Shown piece after piece: positions 57,756-64,000 of a stretch of DNA of 64,000 nucleotides. The DNA is from Actinomadura syzygii (lineage in GTDB: Bacteria; Actinomycetota; Actinomycetes; Streptosporangiales; Streptosporangiaceae). How positions within the stretch are numbered: the stretch's first letter is position 1; each line of letters begins with the position of its first letter. The stretch lies in assembly GCF_008085905.1 (NCBI RefSeq), contig NZ_VSFF01000008.1, positions 1-64,000 of the forward strand. The letters run 5' to 3'. The notes under the pieces are model-generated. The model saw nothing but the letters and a program-made list of their open reading frames with translations. It searched no databases and was not told the origin of the DNA. Both the position numbers and the translations under genes were made by a program.

Positions 57756-58244
57756 ATGCTGCTCGGCTTGGCGAAATTCGTGGCGGGCGAGCTGCTCGAC
57801 CGTGCGAACCACGGCAAGGAATATCATTTTGGAATCAGGAACGAGAGCGATGAGGACGTCTACGTGGCGCTCTCGCGAGCTGGCTCCCGGAATACCCTGA
57901 GCGGCTGGATCCTGCTGAAGCCCTTGCAGACCCATCGCGAGAAGCGTCGGTCGACGGACCCCTTCGAGTTCATGGCCTACGCAAGAACCAGGGCCGGAGC
58001 CCCTGCCTTGCAGGGTGACAAGGAGATGGCGGTCTGGCTTCCCGATGAAGGTGACTCTTCGGAGCAGGATCTCGATGGCTGGAGTTTTCACATCGCCAAT
58101 GCTGATCACCCTTCATACGCATATGTGGACTCGCTCCATCGAGGTGGCCCGTACGTTTCGACGGACCTGGGACGGTTGGCAACCGTCAAGGGCGTCGTCC
58201 TCGTGGTCGGTGATGGCTCGAACTCATTCGTCACGGTGGCGTAG
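57756..58244 (+). CDS. Orphan cytosolic protein of 162 aa
   Basis: No signal or strong TM segment beyond a mildly hydrophobic start (MLLGLAKFVAGELL). Beta-rich body: EYHFGIRNESDEDVYVALSRAG, GWILLKPLQTHREKRR, MAVWLPDEGD, and a C-terminal VKGVVLVVGDGSN strand. GC3 is clearly lower than in neighbours, suggesting recent acquisition. ATG 57756 follows AAGGTGGGAC. It shares a 25-bp upstream element with the LuxR-LAL gene 150 bp downstream. Family not recognised; the beta-sandwich look is only an impression. Confidence 0.72.
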   Translation: MLLGLAKFVAGELLDRANHGKEYHFGIRNESDEDVYVALSRAGSRNTLSGWILLKPLQTHREKRRSTDPFEFMAYARTRAGAPALQGDKEMAVWLPDEGDSSEQDLDGWSFHIANADHPSYAYVDSLHRGGPYVSTDLGRLATVKGVVLVVGDGSNSFVTVA

Positions 58245-58344
58245 GCCGACGACCGTCCGGCCACCGAGCGCTCGACCAGCTGAGATCGGCGGGAGCGCGG
58301 GCGGGCCGCCGACCTGGGCGAGCGCCGAGGGCGGGGCCGGTGCG

Positions 58345-58369
58345 ATCTCACGCAGTGATATTCAGGTGG
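58345..58369. promoter_or_regulatory. 25-bp element (copy 2) before the LuxR-LAL gene
   Basis: Second copy of the element at 57604-57628 (22 of 25 identical), here with dyad ATCTCAC/GTGATAT (6 of 7 paired). It ends 31 bp before GTG 58401, the place of a -35 box or operator for that gene. Confidence 0.5.
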
Positions 58370-58400
58370 GATTGTCCGATCCGTTTGGCATGCTTGTGGC

Positions 58401-61400
58401 GTGAGCGCACACGCGATGAGTCCCGTCCTCGTCGGCAGATCGGTCGAGTTGGGGCGGTTGGACGACGCCCTCGCCGCCGCGCCCGGGGCCGTGCTCGTCG
58501 GCGGTGAGGCCGGGCTCGGCAAGACGCGTCTGATCCGCGAGTTCGCCACCGCCGTGGACGGCCGCCGCGCCCGCGTCCTCAGCGGCGGCTGCCTGGAGCT
58601 CGGCTCCAACGGACTGCCGTTCGCGCCGTTCACGACCGTGCTGCGCGGCCTCGTCCGGGACGTCGGCATCGACGGGATCGCCGGGCTCGTCCCGCGCGGC
58701 GACACGAGCTGCCTCGCCCGGCTGCTGCCCGAGTTCGGCGAGCCGGAGTCCGACGCCGCCTCCGACGAGGAGCGCGCCCGCCTCTTCGAGGTCATGCTGA
58801 CGCTGCTGGAGCGGCTCGCCGAGAGCGGCCCGGTCATGCTCGTTATCGAGGACGCCCACTGGGCCGACCGCTCCACCCGCGACCTGCTGTCCTTCCTGAT
58901 CCGCAACGTCGCCGACGCGCCCGTCCTGATCGTCGTGACGTTCCGGTCGGACGAGCTGCACCGCGCCCATCCGCTGCGCCCGCTGCTCGCCGGGCTGGAG
59001 CGGGCCGAGCGCGTCCGCCGGATGGAGATCGGACGGCTGACCCGCTCCGACGTCGCGTCCCTCGTCGCCCAACTCCTCGACGACACCCCGCCCGCCGGGC
59101 TCGTCGACCGCGTCACCGCCCGCAGCGAGGGAAACCCGCTGTTCATCGAGGCCCTGCTCGACGACGACGGGACGATGCCCTGCCTGCTGCCCGAGTCGCT
59201 GCGCGACCTGCTGCTCGCGGGCGTCCAGCGGCTGCCCGAGGAGACGCAGGAGGCGCTGCGCGACGCGAGCGGCGGCGGCACCCGCATCGACCACGCCCTG
59301 CTCACCGCCGTCACCGGCCTGGACGACGCCGAGCTGACCCGCGTGCTGCGCCCCGCCGTGGCCGCGAACGTCCTGGTCGTGGACGGCGACGGCTACGCCT
59401 TCCGGCACGCCCTGATCCGCGAGGCCGTCAGCGACGACCTGCTGCCCGGCGAGTACACGCGGCTGCACAAGCGCTACGCCGAGGCCATGGAGAACGACCC
59501 GAACCTCGTCCCGCCCGGACGCCTCTGGGTCGAGCTGAGCTTCCACTGGGAACGGGCCCACAACAGCACCTGGGCGCTGGTCGCGTCCTGGCGCGCCGCC
59601 GCCGAGGCCCGCAAGTCGCTCGCCTACGCCGAGTGCCTGACCATGCTGTCCCGCGTCCTCGGCCTGTGGGACCAGGTTCCCGACGCCGCCGAGCGCATCG
59701 GCGCCGACCAGATCAAGGTCCTCCAGGACGCCGCGACCGCCGCCGACCAGGCGGGCGAGTTCGACCGCGGGATCAAGCTCGTCAACGCCGCGCTCCGCGA
59801 GCTGGAGTCCCGCGGCGACGAGCCCGAGCTGCGCGCCGGACTGCTGGAGCTGCGCGGCCGGATGCGCTACCAGATGGCCCTTCCCGGCTTCGTCGAAGAC
59901 CTGAGCGCCGCCGTGGACGCGCTGCCCGTCGACCCGCCGAGCGCCCTGCGCGCCCGCGCCCTGTCGACGCTCGGGAAATACGTCCGCATCACCACCGACA
60001 TCGCCAAGGCCCGCCAGACGGCGGAGGAGGCGCTCTCCATCGCCCGCGCGCTCGGCGACCCCGTCACCATCGCCGAGGCGCTGATCACCCGCTTCTGCGC
60101 CGACATCGACTACGAGTCCGACACCGGGCTGCTGGAGCTGGAGGAGGCCGCGGAGAACGCCGGGGCCCACCGGGTGCTGCTCCGCCACTACGTGATCAAG
60201 TCGCACTTCCTGGAGGGCGCGGGACGGCACGAGGAGGCCGCCGCCGTCGCGGCGCGCGGCAAGGAGCTGGCCCGCGAGTACGGGGTCGAGCGGACGCAGG
60301 GCACCTTCCTGTCCATCAACCAGGCCGAGCCGCTCGTGTCGCTCGGCCGCTGGGACGAGGCGCTCGCCGTCCTCAACCACGCCATGGAGCAGGACCCGGC
60401 CGTCACCACGCGGACGTCGCTGCTCGTCCTGTCCGGCTGGGTGTCGCTGGCGCGCGGCGACATCGGGACGGCGCGGGCCCGGCTCGTCCTGTCCAGCGAG
60501 ATCATGAACCTCAAGATGAAGTGGATGAAGACGCAGGACTACTTCACCATGCTCTGGCTGGAGGCGAACATCCTGCTCGCCGAGGGCGACGCCCGCGCCG
60601 CGCTGGACGCGGTGCGTCCCGTCCTCGACCACTCCGGCCTGCCGGACGACGCCCGCTACGCCTGGCCGACGCTGGCCGTCGCCGTCGCGGCCTGCGCCGA
60701 CCTCGGCGACGCCGCCGCCGACGACCTGCGCCGGGTGGAGGAGCGCGCGGCCGGGCTCGCGTCCCGCGGCCCGCTCCAGCGGGCGCACAAGCTCATGTTC
60801 GCCGCCGAGCTGACCCGCGTCCGCGGCGTCCTCGACCGCGCCGCCTGGGACGCGGCCGCCGCCGCCTTCGAGGCGGTCGGCAACCCCTACCACCGGGCCC
60901 GCGCGCTGTTCCGCGCGGCGGAGGCCGCCGCCGCGGGCGGCGACCACGACGCGGCGACCGTCCGGCTGGAGACGGCGGCGGAGCTCGCCGCCGGGCTCGG
61001 CGCCGCCCCGCTCGGCGAACTGGTCGCCGACCTGCTGCGCCGCACCCGGACGTCGCGGCGCGGCGACCCGTCCGCGCCGCTCGGCCTCACGCCGCGCGAG
61101 TTCGAGGTGCTCCGCCTCGTCGCGCAGGGACGCAGCAACCGCGACATCGCCGGGGCGCTGTTCATCTCGGTGAAGACGGCGAGCGTCCACGTCTCGAACA
61201 TCCTCGGCAAGCTGGACGTGACGAGCCGCGGCGAGGCCGCCGCCACCGCCCACCGCCTCGGCCTGTTCTCCCTTGGAAACGGCACCGGCGACGCCAACGG
61301 CACCGGCAACGGGACTGGGACTGGGACTGGCAGCGGGAACGGGAACGGCCACGGGCGGGGCGCCGGTGCGGCGAACGGGCGGCGGGTGCGGGCCGACCAG

Positions 61401-61412
61401 ATGCGAGCCTGA
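58401..61412 (+). CDS. LuxR family regulator of the LAL type (AAA/TPR/LuxR)
   Basis: A 1003-aa protein: P-loop ATPase with Walker A GGEAGLGKTR (34-43) and Walker B VMLVIEDAHWAD (about 146-157), a long helical TPR-like middle (about 370-880), and a C-terminal LuxR HTH at 893-957 (LTPREFEVLRLVAQGRSNRDIAGALFISVKTASVHVSNILGKLDV). Large ATP-binding activators of this kind respond to small ligands and often control metabolic or antibiotic genes. A 45-residue tail of Gly-Thr/Gly-Asn repeats follows the HTH. GTG 58401 has no ribosome site; ATG 58416 is an alternative. Confidence 0.93.
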   Translation: MSAHAMSPVLVGRSVELGRLDDALAAAPGAVLVGGEAGLGKTRLIREFATAVDGRRARVLSGGCLELGSNGLPFAPFTTVLRGLVRDVGIDGIAGLVPRGDTSCLARLLPEFGEPESDAASDEERARLFEVMLTLLERLAESGPVMLVIEDAHWADRSTRDLLSFLIRNVADAPVLIVVTFRSDELHRAHPLRPLLAGLERAERVRRMEIGRLTRSDVASLVAQLLDDTPPAGLVDRVTARSEGNPLFIEALLDDDGTMPCLLPESLRDLLLAGVQRLPEETQEALRDASGGGTRIDHALLTAVTGLDDAELTRVLRPAVAANVLVVDGDGYAFRHALIREAVSDDLLPGEYTRLHKRYAEAMENDPNLVPPGRLWVELSFHWERAHNSTWALVASWRAAAEARKSLAYAECLTMLSRVLGLWDQVPDAAERIGADQIKVLQDAATAADQAGEFDRGIKLVNAALRELESRGDEPELRAGLLELRGRMRYQMALPGFVEDLSAAVDALPVDPPSALRARALSTLGKYVRITTDIAKARQTAEEALSIARALGDPVTIAEALITRFCADIDYESDTGLLELEEAAENAGAHRVLLRHYVIKSHFLEGAGRHEEAAAVAARGKELAREYGVERTQGTFLSINQAEPLVSLGRWDEALAVLNHAMEQDPAVTTRTSLLVLSGWVSLARGDIGTARARLVLSSEIMNLKMKWMKTQDYFTMLWLEANILLAEGDARAALDAVRPVLDHSGLPDDARYAWPTLAVAVAACADLGDAAADDLRRVEERAAGLASRGPLQRAHKLMFAAELTRVRGVLDRAAWDAAAAAFEAVGNPYHRARALFRAAEAAAAGGDHDAATVRLETAAELAAGLGAAPLGELVADLLRRTRTSRRGDPSAPLGLTPREFEVLRLVAQGRSNRDIAGALFISVKTASVHVSNILGKLDVTSRGEAAATAHRLGLFSLGNGTGDANGTGNGTGTGTGSGNGNGHGRGAGAANGRRVRADQMRA

Positions 61413-61456
61413 TCCGGAGGCCGGTCTGATCCGGGGCCGGTCTGATCCGGGGGCGG
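61409..61456 (+). repeat. Three tandem 16-bp repeats over the LAL stop codon
   Basis: CTGATCCGGAGGCCGGT (61409-61425), CTGATCCGGGGCCGGT (61426-61441) and CTGATCCGGGGGCGG (61442-61456). The first unit contains the stop codon. The rest of the 350-bp gap to the methyltransferase stop holds two hairpins, listed separately, and no ORF. Confidence 0.65.
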
Positions 61457-61482
61457 GGATCTCCCCTCCCGGGATCCCCGCC
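61452..61482 (+). terminator. Hairpin after the LAL gene
   Basis: GGCGGGGATC (61452-61461) pairs with GATCCCCGCC (61473-61482): a 10-bp stem with an 11-nt loop, 40 nt after the stop at 61412. No T-tract; probable actinobacterial-type terminator. Confidence 0.5.
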
Positions 61483-61663
61483 GCCGAACCGTCGGACCAC
61501 ACGGGAACCAACGTGGCCGGCCGTCACGGTCGCGGCCCGCGGAAGCAGGCGGTGCTTCTCCGCCCGGAGAGGCGACCCGGGGACCGTTCCGGCCACTGCC
61601 CAGTCTCCAGGTCGGAGGCCCTCCGGTCATCGGTCGACATACCGATCGGGGCGGACGAAAAAA

Positions 61664-61706
61664 GGCGACGGGAACGGGCCGTGTTTCGTGACCCGTTCCC
61701 GTCGCC
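61664..61706 (-). terminator. Intrinsic terminator of the methyltransferase gene
   Basis: GGCGACGGGAACGGG (61664-61678) pairs perfectly with 61692-61706 around a 13-nt loop. On the minus strand the stem is followed by six T, a textbook rho-independent terminator 60 nt after the methyltransferase stop (61767). Confidence 0.9.
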
Positions 61707-61766
61707 CGAAGATTCGGCTGGGAGACTGCCCTCGCGGCGTCCGTCAGACCCGCGAGGCCCGTGAGG

Positions 61767-62582
61767 TCAGCGCGGCACGCGGGCCACGCAGAAGACGGTC
61801 TGGCCGAACGGCGGGCGGACGAACCGCTCGATGCCGCGCGTCAGCGGCACCACCGTCCGGTCGTAGATCTTGACGAGCTTCGGGTCGGGGTAGCCCGCGC
61901 CGCCGCGGCGGACCGCGAACCACCAGGCGATCCCGCCGAGGAAGTTGATCGGCTTCAGCACCTCCGGGACGAGCCCCGCCTCCCGGACGGACGCCTCCAG
62001 CGTCGCGGGCGTGTACCGGGTGACGTGCCCGACCTTCCGGTCGAAGTCGCCGTAGAGCTGCATGTAGCCGGGGACCCAGATGACGATCCGGCCGCCCGGC
62101 TCGGTGACGGCGGCGAGGTCGCGCAGCGCCTGGACGTCGTCCTTGATGTGCTCCAGGACGTTCATCATCACGACGGTGTCGACCTTGCGCCGGATCTTGA
62201 TCTCGGCGGGCAGGGCGAGGTCGATGACCTCGACGTCCTCGTTGCCGTCGTGGCGCTTGCGCAGCTCGCCGACGCAGTACGGGTCGTTGTCGCTGACGAC
62301 GAGGTAGTCGAGCCGTCCGGCGAACTGCTCGGAGAAGTGCCCGAGCCCGGAGCCGACCTCCAGCATCGACCGGCCGACGTGCGGCGCGACCGTGTCGTAC
62401 TCGTACTTGCGGTAGTTGCGGGCCTCGTCCCCGCCGAGATGGTTCTCCAGGGCCCCCTCACCCGCGGCGGGCTGGACGACGTCCCCGTCCGGGGCGGGCC
62501 CCGGCGCGGGCCGTTTCTGACGGCTGCCGACGAGGTTGAGGAGAGTGCCTGCGATGGACTTCTTCTGACCAGATGACTGCAT
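61767..62582 (-). CDS. Class I SAM-dependent methyltransferase
   Basis: A 271-aa protein. After a basic, disordered head (1-45) come a helix with ENHLGGDEARNYRKYEYDTVAPHV, motif I SMLEVGSGLGHFS, acidic post-I SDNDPYCVGEL, motif II VDTVVMMNVLEHIKDDVQAL, motif III EPGGRIVIWVPGYMQLYGDFDRKVGH, and a C-terminal part RYTPATLEASVREAGL with two hydrophobic stretches. The layout is that of Methyltransf_23-type enzymes acting on sugars, lipids or quinone-like acceptors; acceptor unknown. ATG 62582 follows CGGGAAG. Monocistronic with its own terminator. Confidence 0.88.
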   Translation of the reverse strand: MQSSGQKKSIAGTLLNLVGSRQKRPAPGPAPDGDVVQPAAGEGALENHLGGDEARNYRKYEYDTVAPHVGRSMLEVGSGLGHFSEQFAGRLDYLVVSDNDPYCVGELRKRHDGNEDVEVIDLALPAEIKIRRKVDTVVMMNVLEHIKDDVQALRDLAAVTEPGGRIVIWVPGYMQLYGDFDRKVGHVTRYTPATLEASVREAGLVPEVLKPINFLGGIAWWFAVRRGGAGYPDPKLVKIYDRTVVPLTRGIERFVRPPFGQTVFCVARVPR

Positions 62583-62741
62583 ACTTCCCGCTCGCTGGGT
62601 GCGTGGGCGTTGGCTTCTTTTTTCGCCGGATCGCTGACCTGATCCGCTTGAACCGGTCCGATCTCTGGCGCGAAGGCCGCTCAGTCTACAGTCGCCTTGA
62701 TCTCCGTCGTCCGGGTTGGACGGCGGCACGCCCGATACGGG

Positions 62742-64000
62742 TCAGCCGATAACGCGGTGCACGTTGTCCCTCTCGCTCGGCCCCGGCTCGCTTGGAGCGA
62801 TCCACGGCCCGGGGATGGACGGGTCGAGCACGCCCTGCTCCACCCAGGTGAACTCACCTGCGAGGACGGCCTTCGCGACCTTCACGTCCAGCGCGTCCGT
62901 GTTCCGCCACAGCCCCTCGAACAGCTCCTCGACGCGGACGCGCGCCTGCCGGCAGAACACGTCCGCGAGCTTCACGGCGGACGCCCCCGGCGCCGCGCCG
63001 TCCATCCCGAGCCCCTCGGCGCCGGAGTCGGCGCCGGAGTCGGCGCGGGCGTCGGCGCGGGCGTCGGCGTGGGCGCGGACGCACACCGCGCTCATCGCGA
63101 ACAGCTCCGCGCCGATGTCGACCATCCGTCCGAGGAAGCCCTGCTTGTATTCGAGGCGGCCCTGCCAGCGTCCGGCCGCGTAGAAGATCGACCGGGCGAG
63201 CTTGCGGGACGCGCGCTCCACGTACCGCAGGTGCCGCGCCAGCGGCCCGAACTCGGCGTAGGAGCTCGGCCGCTGCCCGGCCCCGGTGACGAGCGTCGGC
63301 AGCCAGCGGGCGTAGAACCCGCCCGCCTTCGCCGCCGCCCGCGCCTTCTGCCCGGCGGACGCGTCCGGGTCGATGACGCCGCCCGCCGCGGCGAGGTGCG
63401 CGTCCACCGCCTCCCGGGCGATCAGCAGGTGCATGATCTCGGTGGACCCCTCGAAGATCCGGTTGATCCGCAGGTCGCGCACGAACTGCTCGACCGGGAC
63501 GCCGCGCTCGCCGCGCGCCGCCAGCGACTCGGCGGTCTCGTAGCCGCGCCCGCCGCGGATCTGGACCAGTTCGTCCGCCACGCGGTAGGCCATCTCCGAC
63601 GACCACAGCTTCGCGAGCGCCGCCTCGATCCGGATGTCGCCGCGCCCGGCGTCCGCGAGCTGGGCGGACAGGTCGTGCATCGCCTCCATCGCGTACGTGG
63701 TCGCCGCGATGAACGCGATCTTGCGCGACACGGCCTCGTGCTCGCCGACCGGGCGGCCCCACTGCACCCGCTCCCGCGACCACTCCCGCGCGATCATGGT
63801 GGCCCACTTGCCGGCCGCCGCGCAGCCGGCGGGCAGCGAGAGCCGTCCGGTGTTCAGGGTGGTGAGCGCGATCTTCAGGCCCGCGCCCTCCCTGCCGATC
63901 AGGTTCGCCTTCGGGACGCGGACGTCGTGGAACCGCGTCACGCCGTTCTCGATGCCGCGCAGCCCCATGAAGGCGTTGCGGTTCTCGACGGTGATGCCGG
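62742..64000 (-). CDS. Acyl-CoA dehydrogenase, N-terminus beyond the window
   Basis: The visible 419 residues are the middle and C-terminal part of a FadE-type acyl-CoA dehydrogenase: GITVENRNAFMGLRG, NTGRLSLPAGCAAAGKWATMIAREW (FAD domain), RVADELVQIRGGRGYE and RINRIFEGSTEIMHLLIAREAVDAHL (the Glu region and FAD contact). The frame stays open to 64000, so the gene starts to the right of the window. A long C-terminal extension of about 180 residues follows, with an Ala-Asp-Ala-Arg/Ser-Gly-Ala-Asp repeat (about 63001-63070). It oxidises acyl-CoA at C2-C3. Confidence 0.93.
   Translation of the reverse strand, partial: GITVENRNAFMGLRGIENGVTRFHDVRVPKANLIGREGAGLKIALTTLNTGRLSLPAGCAAAGKWATMIAREWSRERVQWGRPVGEHEAVSRKIAFIAATTYAMEAMHDLSAQLADAGRGDIRIEAALAKLWSSEMAYRVADELVQIRGGRGYETAESLAARGERGVPVEQFVRDLRINRIFEGSTEIMHLLIAREAVDAHLAAAGGVIDPDASAGQKARAAAKAGGFYARWLPTLVTGAGQRPSSYAEFGPLARHLRYVERASRKLARSIFYAAGRWQGRLEYKQGFLGRMVDIGAELFAMSAVCVRAHADARADARADSGADSGAEGLGMDGAAPGASAVKLADVFCRQARVRVEELFEGLWRNTDALDVKVAKAVLAGEFTWVEQGVLDPSIPGPWIAPSEPGPSERDNVHRVIG

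Noticed and set aside
49232..58244. Possible prophage or integrative element
   Set aside because: Lower GC and orphan genes suggest acquired DNA, but no integrase, recombinase, phage gene, attachment-site repeat or tRNA edge was found.
1..64000. CRISPR arrays, tRNA genes, insertion sequences, PKS/NRPS clusters
   Set aside because: No regular spacer repeats, cloverleaf sequences, transposases with inverted ends, or assembly-line enzymes were seen on either strand.

Overview
The window is chromosomal DNA of a very high-GC actinobacterium. GTG starts, high third-position GC, ECF sigma, WhiJ-type and LuxR-LAL regulators, an actinobacterial XPB helicase and a short class-II citrate synthase fit the Streptosporangiales, and an Actinomadura-like (Thermomonosporaceae) host is my best guess; that is inference. 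There is no tRNA, CRISPR array, insertion sequence, integrase or phage structural gene that I could recognise.

Layout. 0-0.2 kb: the last gene of an rRNA operon (5S) and its terminator. 0.2-25.7 kb: largely housekeeping, in an order that, from memory, resembles the mycobacterial ercc3-cspB-serC-citA neighbourhood. It holds an ECF sigma/membrane-partner pair, XPB helicase, three tandem copies of a small Tyr/Gly/Pro-headed membrane protein, the XPB-associated WYL-type protein, TetR, HAD phosphatase, a 132-aa cold-shock protein, MFS exporters, a DUF3027 gene coupled to a sacsin-type GHKL ATPase, a MarR/MFS pair with a palindromic operator over the transporter start, ThpR, a multi-module membrane protein, a degenerate class-II amidotransferase and SerC. 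25.8-40.5 kb: a 959-aa membrane receptor with an extracellular periplasmic-binding-protein domain, citrate synthase divergent from PdxH, a DtxR/IdeR-type repressor, a PAS-GAF-SpoIIE-HATPase regulator, a zinc alcohol dehydrogenase, a methyltransferase, and a DHA2 efflux pump fused to a winged helix. 40.6-49 kb: thiolase and enoyl-CoA hydratase (fatty acyl metabolism), then a minus-strand catabolic operon (cupin dioxygenase, MFS, zinc ADH, SDR, AraC), an endonuclease/exonuclease/phosphatase protein and an ArsR-SRPBCC pair.

49.2-58.3 kb looks accessory: lower GC in several genes, many orphan and secreted proteins. It holds a CapA-type lipoprotein, a DUF6194 gene divergent from a double-HTH MerR regulator, a small basic disulfide-type secreted protein followed by a small acidic cytosolic protein (my best candidate for an undescribed toxin-immunity pair), a glycine-rich surface protein, a WhiJ-type XRE/DUF397/RsbW-like locus, two membrane genes of which the second seems frameshifted, and an unknown gene preceded by repeats. 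One 25-bp element of that unknown gene recurs just before the large LuxR-LAL regulator. 58.4-64 kb: the LAL regulator, a SAM methyltransferase with a clear intrinsic terminator, and an acyl-CoA dehydrogenase cut by the window end.
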